NCBI GenBank assembly: GCA_022571135.1
Contig: JACZYK010000013.1
Coordinates: 1-19,387 of the forward strand
Direction of reading: 5' to 3'
Origin: Bacteroidota bacterium
GTDB taxonomy: Bacteria > Bacteroidota > Rhodothermia > Rhodothermales > UBA10348
Length of the DNA: 19,387 nt
In this document: positions 12,728 through 19,387 of the stretch, piece by piece
How the letters are laid out: every line of letters starts with the position of its first letter
How positions within the stretch are numbered: position 1 is the first letter of the stretch
Position numbers and translations under genes: made by a program
Notes under the pieces: model-generated
Seen by the model: the letters and a program-made list of their open reading frames with translations, nothing else
What the model was told of the DNA's origin: nothing
Database searches by the model: none

Positions 12728-13486
12728 ATGTCTGATCCAACGCACAACGGTGCACCCACCCGGATGAGCGGAAAACACTCCGCCGTCATCTGGGATTTCG
12801 ACGGGACGCTCGTCGATTCCCGGCAGAAGAATCTGAACGTCACGCGGGCAATCATTCAGGAAGCTACGGGAAAGCCCTGGCGGGACTTCGATGTACTACG
12901 GACGATGGCCAACTACGAGGCGTCGCACCGGCGCGTATCGAACTGGCGTGTTTTCTATGCGGAAGCGTTTGGCATGACGGACGAGGATATCGATCGTGTC
13001 GGCTGCTGGTGGTCTTATTTTCAGCTTGATAATGACTTGGTTCCTCCGGCCATCGAGGGAGTGCCGTCAACCCTTGAGGCGCTGTCGCATCTGCCGCATG
13101 GGATCGTTTCGATGAACAGCCGTCTCAACATCGGTGCGATCCTGGGAGCCAACGGACTCAACAGCCACTTCGGCTCGGTCATCGGATATGAGGAGGTCGG
13201 CCTGTCGAGTCAGAAGCCTGACCCTGAAGGACTTCTGAAATGTATCGAACAGCTGACCGGTTTTGAACCGGGCGTTGTTTTCTTCGTCGGCGACCACGTA
13301 ACGGATGCCGTTTGTGCGGTACGCGCCCGGAAAGAACTATCGGCTCGCGGCGCGGAGATTCAGTTGGTAAGCATTCGAGCGGCCTACGGTCCAGGCGTTT
13401 TCGATGATTGGGATACGCCGCCCGACCACGTGGCTCAGCGAGCGGATCAGATCGTCCAAATCGTACAAAGCTATACCGAAAGTTGA
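12728..13486 (+). CDS. HAD-superfamily phosphatase (phosphoglycolate phosphatase-like)
   Basis: A 252-residue haloacid-dehalogenase-type phosphatase. All four motifs are visible: motif I with nucleophile D23 and acid D25 (VIWDFDGTLVDS), motif II serine (GIVSMNSR), motif III lysine (SSQKPDPEGL) and motif IV aspartates (VVFFVGDHVTDAVCA). The ~100 residues between motifs I and II form a helical C1-type cap, as in Gph-like enzymes acting on small phosphometabolites. The substrate cannot be assigned. ATG 12728 has GAGG about 12 bases upstream. It is divergent from the racemase gene across ~160 bp, and its TGA is one base before the ATG of the next gene (TGACATG), so the two are probably cotranscribed. 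Confidence 0.9.
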   Translation: MSDPTHNGAPTRMSGKHSAVIWDFDGTLVDSRQKNLNVTRAIIQEATGKPWRDFDVLRTMANYEASHRRVSNWRVFYAEAFGMTDEDIDRVGCWWSYFQLDNDLVPPAIEGVPSTLEALSHLPHGIVSMNSRLNIGAILGANGLNSHFGSVIGYEEVGLSSQKPDPEGLLKCIEQLTGFEPGVVFFVGDHVTDAVCAVRARKELSARGAEIQLVSIRAAYGPGVFDDWDTPPDHVAQRADQIVQIVQSYTES

Positions 13487-13487
13487 C

Positions 13488-13904
13488 ATGTTTATTATGC
13501 TCCTGCTGGTCACTCTGGCCATCGCATTTGTAGTCTCGTTCGCCGTTGCTCGCCTTTTCATGGGTTCTATTCGATCAATTCTGAAACGCATCGTAGCTGA
13601 AGAGTTGAGCACGGCCTGAGTTCGGTATATCATCTTCGCTATCTACGTAGTGGGTGTCTCCGGCGGGGTCCGGCTGCGCCAGCTCGAACGGTACGCCGAA
13701 TCTCATTCCGCCGATCCGGAGAGAATTATTCTTACCGGCGAACGATGGCTCATGGAGGTTTACGGTACGATTTTCGAAGCGCTCCAGAGCGTGGCGTGAA
13801 TGCTACTGCTGTTCTTCGTGTTCGCGCTTATCGCCTACGTACTCGTACGGGGATCAGAGTTGAAACACGGAAAGAGACAGGCGAGCGAGACTGACGTCGA
13901 CTGA
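13488..13904 (+). pseudogene. small three-helix membrane protein interrupted by two in-frame TGA codons
   Basis: From ATG 13488 one reading frame of 138 codons runs to TGA at 13902-13904, broken by TGA at 13617-13619 and 13797-13799 but with no frameshift. The three pieces read as one membrane protein. Helix 1 is in MLLLVTLAIAFVVSFAVARL, helix 2 in VRYIIFAIYVVGVSGGV, followed by a soluble loop (RLRQLERYAESHSADPERII, then LTGERWLMEVY), and helix 3 in MLLLFFVFALIAYVLV. Each TGA would restore a natural sequence if it were TGG (ELSTA-W-VRYII and LQSVA-W-MLLLFF), so two G-to-A changes at tryptophan codons are likely. An ATG at 13800 could restart the last 34 residues. I recall but cannot verify similar proteins with Trp at these positions. 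It follows the HAD gene by one base. Confidence 0.6.
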
Positions 13905-14226
13905 GTTGTCAAAACTGTTGGGGAGGGGACGGATGGCGGAGCTGGAATAGGGATGGCCTCGGACGGTCCTGCATTATGATCGCGTTCCAGCCAACGCGGA
14001 GTGCATCGTTCAGGATGCGGCGTGGAACGTGAGCCGTCGCAGTTCCGGCATGAGCGATATCCGTATAGAGTTACGTTCGATTCGGGCCATTATCCGTCCG
14101 GATTCATAGATTGAGGTGACCCGGCCGATATCCCGGCCGGCGGATTCATTGCCACGGCCCGGAAGAGTGGGACTGAATTCGCCAAGTTAATCCCGACATA
14201 CAAGACATACCGCAGCGCATTTTAAT
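13905..14226. other. intergenic region before the symporter
   Basis: There is no recognisable gene in these 322 bp. A frame around 13950-14108 is open for ~50 codons but matches nothing I know. A 6-bp GC stem, CCGGCC (14121-14126) and GGCCGG (14135-14140), has an 8-nt loop and no T tract. The symporter promoter should lie in the more AT-rich last 50 bp, but I cannot assign boxes. Confidence 0.4.
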
Positions 14227-15828
14227 ATGAATTTTGTTTTTATCGACTATCTCGTCTTCGGCGGATACTGTTGTCTGATCATCGGAGTCGGTCTGTGGGT
14301 GTCCCGGGAAAAAGAGGGGCACGTAAAAGACACGAACGATTATTTCCTGGCCTCGAAGTCTTTACCCTGGTGGGCGATCGGAGCTTCGCTGATTGCAGCA
14401 AATATCTCAGCCGAGCAATTCATCGGCATGTCGGGTTCGGGTTTTCGTCTCGGCCTGGCCATCGCCACGTACGAGTGGATGGCGGCCATAACGCTACTAC
14501 TCGTCGCATGGCTGTTTCTTCCGATCTATCTGAAGAAGGGCATATTTACGATGCCACAGTTCCTGGAAGTACGCTTCGATGCACGGGTTCGGACGGTCCT
14601 GGCCGTATTCTGGCTGCTGGTATACGTCTTCATCAACCTGACGTCCGTGTTGTACCTGGGAGCACTTGCGCTTGAGGGGATCATGGGCGTCTCTCTCGTC
14701 TGGGGCGTTATAAGCCTGGCTGCGTTCGCGGCACTCTACAGCGTTTACGGCGGGCTAAAGGCGGTCGCCTGGACCGATGTAATCCAGGTCATATTTCTGG
14801 TCGGAGGAGGGCTGCTTACGACCTTCCTGGCACTCAACGCGTACAGCGACGGCGCAGGGGTCATGGCCGGGTTCTCGAAGCTGCTCGCGAATGTCGGCGA
14901 GCGATTCAATATGATCCTGTTTAAGGGAGAGCTGATCTATACCGACGATGCCGGTCAAGCGCAGGACGCGTACGATCTACTTCCGGGGCTCTCCGTTCTG
15001 CTGGGGGGAATGTGGATCGCAAACTTCTTCTACTGGGGATGCAACCAGTACATCATTCAGCGAGCCCTGGCGGCGAAGGACCTGCGCGAAGCCCGGCGAG
15101 GCGTGGCTTTCGCGGGCTTCCTGAAGCTGTTGCTTCCGCTGATCGTCGTCGTCCCGGGTATCGTGGCCTATGCCATGAACGCAGACATCACGCGAGGCGA
15201 CGAAGCTTATCCGTGGCTTCTGGATCAGTTCGTCGGTCCCGGCTTAAAGGGACTGACATTCGCCGCGCTGATTGCCGCCATCGTTTCATCTCTGGCGTCG
15301 ATGATGAACAGCACGTCCACGATCTTCACGATGGATATCTATCGTCACTTCTTCGAACGCGATGCGTCCGAGCGCAAACTGGTGGCGGTGGGCAGGGTGA
15401 CGGCCCTTGTCAGTATGGTGATCGCGGCCATAATGGCTCCTCAACTGGCGTCGCTCGATCAGGTCTTCCAGTATATACAGGAGTACACGGGGATGATCAG
15501 CCCGGGCGTCCTGGCGATCTTCGTCATGGGACTCTTCTGGAAGAAATCCACGCCCAATTCCGCGCTCTTGTCCGCGCTGCTGAGTATACCGCTTTCCATC
15601 GCCATGAAACTCCTCACGCCGGGTATACCCTTCCTGGATCGTATGGGGATCGTTTTTCTGGTTTCTATCGTTCTGATTGTCGTCATTTCCCGAATCGAAG
15701 GAAAAGGTGCAGACGATCCGAAGGCTATTTTGCTTGACAAAGGATTTCTCCGGACCGATTCGGTTTTTGCGTGGGCATCGTTCGCAATTATTGGGATTAC
15801 GGCGGCCTTGTACGCCATTTTCTGGTGA
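14227..15828 (+). CDS. sodium/solute symporter, SSS family (vSGLT-like)
   Basis: A 533-residue inner-membrane transporter with about 14 hydrophobic helices, driving solute uptake with Na+. It is close to the Vibrio sodium/galactose transporter. The block NISAEQFIGMSG carries Q64 (vSGLT Q69), ATYEWMAA carries E83 (vSGLT E88), IANFFYWG carries N266 and Y269 (vSGLT N260/Y263), and FLK300 corresponds to vSGLT K294. The Na2-site segment ALIAAIVSSLASMMNSTS keeps Ala351, Ser354 and Ser355. One sugar-contact serine (vSGLT S91) is alanine here (A86). The residue equivalences are from memory of vSGLT. A hexose or related sugar is the likely substrate, but SSS members also carry sialic acid and other solutes. 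First gene of a same-strand run; no Shine-Dalgarno is visible before ATG 14227. Confidence 0.93.
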   Translation: MNFVFIDYLVFGGYCCLIIGVGLWVSREKEGHVKDTNDYFLASKSLPWWAIGASLIAANISAEQFIGMSGSGFRLGLAIATYEWMAAITLLLVAWLFLPIYLKKGIFTMPQFLEVRFDARVRTVLAVFWLLVYVFINLTSVLYLGALALEGIMGVSLVWGVISLAAFAALYSVYGGLKAVAWTDVIQVIFLVGGGLLTTFLALNAYSDGAGVMAGFSKLLANVGERFNMILFKGELIYTDDAGQAQDAYDLLPGLSVLLGGMWIANFFYWGCNQYIIQRALAAKDLREARRGVAFAGFLKLLLPLIVVVPGIVAYAMNADITRGDEAYPWLLDQFVGPGLKGLTFAALIAAIVSSLASMMNSTSTIFTMDIYRHFFERDASERKLVAVGRVTALVSMVIAAIMAPQLASLDQVFQYIQEYTGMISPGVLAIFVMGLFWKKSTPNSALLSALLSIPLSIAMKLLTPGIPFLDRMGIVFLVSIVLIVVISRIEGKGADDPKAILLDKGFLRTDSVFAWASFAIIGITAALYAIFW

Positions 15829-15886
15829 GGCAAGTCCATCCGTAGTTTCCGTCGCCGTGTGAGCACGCGGCAGAGCAGGTCCATCC

Positions 15887-16780
15887 ATGCCGTTAAAGGT
15901 GATCGTTGTTGTTCTTCTGGCGGGCCTGACTGGCTGCGCCGAGGAGCCCCGAATTGAGCCCTCCGTCGCTCAGTACCCATCTCCGATGGAGGAAGGCACG
16001 AGAGCCCACGATCGCGTGTCGGAGCAAAGCCACGCGGGTCTTTCCTTCGTGCTCGACGAAGTACTGCCCCGACCCGTCGACGTGTTTGTCCCGGACCGAT
16101 GGCAGGGCGCCGAGATGCTGGATTTGCTGGTGCATTTCCATGGCGCCGCCTACGTGGTCCGGGAGGCCGTGACCCGGATCGATCGACCATTCGCTCTGGC
16201 CGTCGTCAATCTGGGTTCGGGCTCTTTTGTCTACGAACGCCCGTTCCAGGACAACCTTGCCTTCTCGTCGCTGCTGTCGGCTATTGACCGTATGCTCGAG
16301 CCTCGACTCGCGAACCTCTACCTCTCCTCCTGGAGCGCGGGGTACGGAGCCGTGCGAGCCATACTCAAATCCGACTTCGACGGAATTCAGGGCATCCTTC
16401 TTCTTGACGGTCTCCACACCGACTACGTACCGGATCGTATGACATTGTTTGAAGGTGGAACCCTGAATACCGTGAAACTGGAAGGGTTCCTGTCGTTCGC
16501 CAGGGAGGCGACCGCAGGCCACAAGAGCATGGTGATCACCCATTCGGAGATTTTCCCGGGTACATACGCCAGCACGACAGAAACGGCGACCTGGATCATC
16601 CGAGAGGCTGGATTAACGCGCGCGCCCGTGCTTCGCTGGGGTCCTCAGGGTATGCAGCTCCTGAGCGAGGCGAGCGAGGGGCGCCTGTATATTCTCGGAT
16701 TTGCCGGGAATGCGTCTCCGGACCATATTGACCATTACCACGGGATGCCTACTTTTCTGTCGGCGCTGTTATCGGAGTAG
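15887..16780 (+). CDS. predicted lipoprotein, α/β-hydrolase-like
   Basis: A 297-residue protein with a lipoprotein signal: hydrophobic VIVVVLLAGLTGC with lipobox LTGC, making C17 the likely lipidated residue, so it is anchored outside the cytoplasm. The mature part looks like an α/β hydrolase: strand and oxyanion region LLVHFHGAAYVV, nucleophile elbow SSWSAGYGAV (Ser in a SxSxG variant), ILLLDGLHTDY with a possible acid, and a C-terminal HIDHYHGMPTFL for the histidine. The substrate is unknown; an esterase or amidase activity is plausible. It starts 58 bp after the symporter stop and ends 54 bp before the D-aminopeptidase gene, so it is probably in one operon with them. Confidence 0.75.
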   Translation: MPLKVIVVVLLAGLTGCAEEPRIEPSVAQYPSPMEEGTRAHDRVSEQSHAGLSFVLDEVLPRPVDVFVPDRWQGAEMLDLLVHFHGAAYVVREAVTRIDRPFALAVVNLGSGSFVYERPFQDNLAFSSLLSAIDRMLEPRLANLYLSSWSAGYGAVRAILKSDFDGIQGILLLDGLHTDYVPDRMTLFEGGTLNTVKLEGFLSFAREATAGHKSMVITHSEIFPGTYASTTETATWIIREAGLTRAPVLRWGPQGMQLLSEASEGRLYILGFAGNASPDHIDHYHGMPTFLSALLSE

Positions 16781-16834
16781 TCGCGGTTCTTCTTCTCTGT
16801 GACAATCAATTCAATCTAATCTTGGAGTATAGAG

Positions 16835-17734
16835 ATGAGACTTTTTGGAAACATTTTTATCCCGCTGCTTGCTCTCGTTCTGGTACCCCTGGCTAATGCC
16901 CAGGAGGGACTGAAAATCTATATCTCGGCCGACATGGAGGGTCTGACGGGAGTCGTCACGGACCAGCAGCTGGGTCCGACGGGATTCGAATACCAGCGAT
17001 ACAGACAGGTGATGACGGACGAGGTTCTTACGGCGATCCATGCCGCTCGAGAAGCGGGGGCGAGCGAAATTCTCGTCAGCGACTCCCACGGTAACGGGCA
17101 GAACATCCTGATCGAGCAGCTGCCCGAGGACGTAATGGTGGTTCGCTCCTGGCCCAGGCCGCTCGCGATGATGGAAGGGATCGACGAATCGTTCGACGGC
17201 GCTATTTTCATTGGCTATCATGCGAGTACGAACAATCTCAGGGGCGTTCGGGCGCATACGATGTCGAGCGCCAACGTTACCGATGTTCGGCTAAATGGCG
17301 TGATCGTATCCGAGGCCGGTCTAAATGCGGCGATCGCCGGCCAGTTCGGTGTGCCGGTCATCATGATATCCGGAGATGACGCGATCGTGGAAGAGGCCAA
17401 AGATCTGCTCGGGGATGTAGAGGGTGCCGTCGTCAAGTGGGCTTACAGCTTTCACTCGGCTCTAACGCTGACACCGGCGGCGGGAAACAAGGTCATCGCC
17501 GAAAAGGTCAAGGCGGCCATCGGTCGGATCTCGGATTTCTCGCCTTACAGGTTGGAGGGACCCATCGAGATTCAGATCAGCCTGAAACACTATCGTCCGG
17601 TCGAACTGCTCAGTTACCTTCCGAGCGTTGAGCGCGTCGATTCGCATACCATCCGGTACGTCGGACAGGACATGGTGGAAATATCCAAATTCCTACAGTT
17701 CGTGCTCAGTTACAGCGTGTCGGTTCAACCGTGA
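16835..17734 (+). CDS. exported M55-family D-aminopeptidase (DppA-like)
   Basis: A 299-residue zinc peptidase of family M55, which includes the D-Ala-D-Ala aminopeptidase DppA. It has an N-terminal signal peptide (IPLLALVLVPLANAQ), unlike cytosolic DppA, so it acts in the periplasm or outside. The metal-site residues are all present: D33 and E35 in ISADMEGLTGVV, H85 in SDSHGNGQ, H129 in FIGYHAST and E160 in VSEAGLNAA. H141 in RAHTMSS fits the catalytic histidine position. It likely removes D-amino acids from peptides or peptidoglycan fragments. GGAG lies about 9 bases before ATG 16835. Position after a lipoprotein hydrolase and symporter suggests nutrient or cell-wall fragment processing; the link is inferred. 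Confidence 0.93.
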   Translation: MRLFGNIFIPLLALVLVPLANAQEGLKIYISADMEGLTGVVTDQQLGPTGFEYQRYRQVMTDEVLTAIHAAREAGASEILVSDSHGNGQNILIEQLPEDVMVVRSWPRPLAMMEGIDESFDGAIFIGYHASTNNLRGVRAHTMSSANVTDVRLNGVIVSEAGLNAAIAGQFGVPVIMISGDDAIVEEAKDLLGDVEGAVVKWAYSFHSALTLTPAAGNKVIAEKVKAAIGRISDFSPYRLEGPIEIQISLKHYRPVELLSYLPSVERVDSHTIRYVGQDMVEISKFLQFVLSYSVSVQP

Positions 17735-17800
17735 CCAATGCGAATAAGCCTCGGCTGATCCGGTACCGCCGTCCATTTCAATGCGGGTTAGAGGTTCAAC

Positions 17801-18001
17801 ATGGAAAAGGGAAGTACAGGGACGTTCCTCCTAATCTCTGGAATTTTCTTCGGTCTGGTTTCACTCATCCACCTAATCCGGGCCGTCAGCGGATGGCCGT
17901 TCATTATCGGTTCCTGGTCGGTTCCCATGTGGGCGTCCTGGGCTGCTTTCCTGTTCACAGGTGGATTGAGCGCCTGGGCCTTTCGTCTCAGGGGCAGATA
18001 A
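17801..18001 (+). CDS. small two-helix membrane protein
   Basis: A 66-residue protein with two predicted membrane helices, FLLISGIFFGLVSLIHLIRA and PMWASWAAFLFTGGLSAWAF, joined by a short GWPFIIGSWS loop and ending in a positively charged RLRGR tail. GAGG sits shortly before ATG 17801. The pattern resembles small conserved membrane proteins of unknown function in many bacteria. It is 66 bp after the D-aminopeptidase gene and probably cotranscribed. No function can be assigned. Confidence 0.7.
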   Translation: MEKGSTGTFLLISGIFFGLVSLIHLIRAVSGWPFIIGSWSVPMWASWAAFLFTGGLSAWAFRLRGR

Positions 18002-18202
18002 TACCTTCTTGAATCGTTCTGATGGGGACGGGATTGTGGAATGAATTCCCGATTTGCCTCGTCTAATCATAAATCCGATCCACTCGCCCCGCTCGACCGC
18101 TGAACGTCCTGAGGGATCGAACCTCTCAGTACGAGGATCACTCGTGTAGTGCCGTATCGTAATGCCTGCGACCATCCTCTGCAGCCGTATCTCGAGAAAC
18201 AT

Positions 18203-19387
18203 ATGATCCAGTGGACCCGTCGTTCAGTTCTCTGTTCTCTTTGTCTATTACTCGTTTCAGAGTCGTTTGCACAGGATACCGGCGACTCCGGTGCGTCGAT
18301 CAGAGACAAACTAAATGTCTACCTGGATTGCAACAGGTGCGACCGGACTTTCATCCGGCAGGAAATAACGTACATCAATTACGTTCGGGACAGGCAGGAC
18401 TCAGACGTTCATATCCTGATTACGACGCAGAGGACCGGGAGCGGAGGAACCGAGTACGAACTGAGTTTTATCGGACAGGGGGCGTTCGAGAAGATGGGCT
18501 CGACGCTGACCTATTTCTCGGGCGGAACAGACACGGACGATCAACGAAGACGTGGGTTGGCACGCACGATCGTCATGGGGCTCGTTCCTGCCATGTCCCA
18601 GACATCCATGTCCGATCAGCTGGAAGTGCGCGTTACCCGTCCGCAGTATTTAGCGACTGCCGCGGTGGCGGACAAATGGAACGATTGGGTCTTCCGGGTA
18701 GGAGTGAACGGCTCCGGGGACGGACAGCAATCTAGAAGCTCCTACAACATCGGCGCAAGCGCGAGCGCAACGAGAACGACGGAAGACTGGAAAATCAATA
18801 TCTCGTTCAACGGAAATTACAGGGAACGCCGTTTCGAGATCGACGACAACACGGAAAAATTCATAAACAGGGACGGTACATTTTCGACGCTCGTTGCCAG
18901 AAGCCTCGGAACCAGATGGGCGGTCGGTTTCTTCGCGGAAGCCAACACGACCTCTTTCGAAAACACTGAGTTTGCGATGGAGGTTGCTCCGGCTCTAGAG
19001 TACAACCTCTTTCCGTACACCGAGTCCAGTCGCCGCGAATTCCGATTTACGTATCGAATGAATCTTCGATCCTTCAAGTATGAGGAGGAAACCATCTACG
19101 GACAGACCGAGGAGACGCGGCTCAACCAGTCGATCGAAGCGTCGTTCGAAGTAAACCAGCCCTGGGGAAATGTGGACGCTTCGCTCGAGTTTTCCCACTA
19201 TCTACACGAATTCGCAAAGAATCGGATCGACTTCTTTCTCAGGTTGGAGTTTCAGATCGTTCGCGGACTGGCCTTCAATGTATTTGGCCGCGTATCTCGA
19301 ACCCATGATCAGCTCTTTCTTGCTGCTGAAGATCCGACCGACTCGGAGATACTACTCAATCAGCTACAACTTGCGACGTCGTACAAC
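18203..19387 (+). CDS. predicted outer-membrane β-barrel protein, unrecognised family, 3'-truncated by the window edge
   Basis: From ATG 18203 the frame is open for 395 codons to the end of the window. It has a signal peptide (SVLCSLCLLLVSESFAQD). A soluble N-terminal region begins VYLDCNRCDRTFIRQEITYI (two cysteines spaced CxxC) and continues with HILITTQRTGSGGTEYELSF and RRGLARTIVMGLVPAM. From about residue 150 the sequence alternates polar and hydrophobic/aromatic residues, as in transmembrane β strands (DWVFRVGVNGSG, WKINISFNGNYRERRFEI, FRFTYRMNLRSF), consistent with a barrel. I recall similar proteins annotated as hypothetical in Rhodothermota/Gemmatimonadota-like genomes, but cannot name the family. 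It is ~200 bp after the previous gene, so it may have its own promoter. Confidence 0.75.
   Translation, partial: MIQWTRRSVLCSLCLLLVSESFAQDTGDSGASIRDKLNVYLDCNRCDRTFIRQEITYINYVRDRQDSDVHILITTQRTGSGGTEYELSFIGQGAFEKMGSTLTYFSGGTDTDDQRRRGLARTIVMGLVPAMSQTSMSDQLEVRVTRPQYLATAAVADKWNDWVFRVGVNGSGDGQQSRSSYNIGASASATRTTEDWKINISFNGNYRERRFEIDDNTEKFINRDGTFSTLVARSLGTRWAVGFFAEANTTSFENTEFAMEVAPALEYNLFPYTESSRREFRFTYRMNLRSFKYEEETIYGQTEETRLNQSIEASFEVNQPWGNVDASLEFSHYLHEFAKNRIDFFLRLEFQIVRGLAFNVFGRVSRTHDQLFLAAEDPTDSEILLNQLQLATSYN

Noticed and set aside
13488..13904. Genome-wide reassignment of UGA to tryptophan
   Set aside because: uvrC, the HAD gene and the symporter end at TGA in the expected place (the symporter as TTC TGG TGA), and TGG is used normally for Trp. 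Two TGA codons in one small gene do not support a changed code.
14040..14100. tRNA-like GTTCGATTC motif
   Set aside because: The flanking bases cannot form a T stem, and no acceptor or anticodon arm can be built around it.
18211..18735. 174-codon frame overlapping the start of the barrel protein gene
   Set aside because: It is Arg-rich in an off frame. The frame from 18203 has a signal peptide and stays open to the window edge, so this is a shadow.

Overview
The window is a piece of bacterial chromosome, probably from an environmental or host-associated genome assembly. From about 1.64 kb to the end the genes look like one genome: dense, moderately GC-rich, with Arg codons mostly CGN, few Shine-Dalgarno sequences, a fused Ser/Thr kinase, a vSGLT-like symporter and a β-barrel outer-membrane protein. 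By family resemblance this suggests a Gram-negative marine lineage near Rhodothermota/Balneolota (inference, not proven). The first 1.6 kb looks different. It holds the end of an RNase Z gene and the first third of a comM/yifB gene, with AGG/AGA-richer codon use. These are abruptly joined to an AT-richer, oppositely oriented tail of rpoN (sigma-54) plus the start of another ORF. That patchwork is either a rearranged or transferred segment or an assembly/amplification chimera.

Layout. 1-1.27 kb (+): rnz 3' part and truncated comM. 1.26-1.63 kb (-): ORF fragment and rpoN 3' fragment. 1.64-4.99 kb (-): a GPAT/PlsC-like acyltransferase and uvrC, overlapping by one base (TAATG). 5.17-5.80 kb (+): nth (endonuclease III), whose start codon lies in a perfect 30-bp tandem duplication. 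5.92-8.87 kb (-): a 983-residue kinase-TM-PEGA-SUMF1-α/β-hydrolase fusion, flanked on both sides by a related 50-bp repeat. 9.24-10.15 kb (+): three broken remnants of a leucine operon (leuA 3' end, leuC 5' end, leuD 3' end). 10.25-10.93 kb (+): an intact Phd/VapC-type toxin-antitoxin pair with a palindromic operator. 10.97-12.56 kb: a small β-carbonic-anhydrase-like protein (+) converging with a Tat-exported alanine-racemase-like enzyme (-). 12.73-13.90 kb (+): a HAD phosphatase, then a small membrane protein gene interrupted by two in-frame TGA codons. 14.23 kb to the end (+): sodium/solute symporter, lipoprotein hydrolase, exported M55 D-aminopeptidase, a two-TM protein, and a β-barrel-like protein running off the window.

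How it fits together. DNA repair (uvrC, nth) and phospholipid synthesis are housekeeping. The leu remnants and the double-TGA gene indicate recent gene loss, and leucine auxotrophy is possible if no intact copy exists elsewhere. The exported racemase, secreted D-aminopeptidase, lipoprotein hydrolase and symporter could together process and take up D-amino-acid or cell-wall-derived material, but this is inferred only from proximity.

I found no CRISPR array, rRNA, tRNA, insertion sequence or prophage. The best candidates for something new are the kinase/SUMF1/hydrolase fusion with its flanking repeats, the racemase with altered active-site positions, and the unrecognised outer-membrane protein at the right edge.
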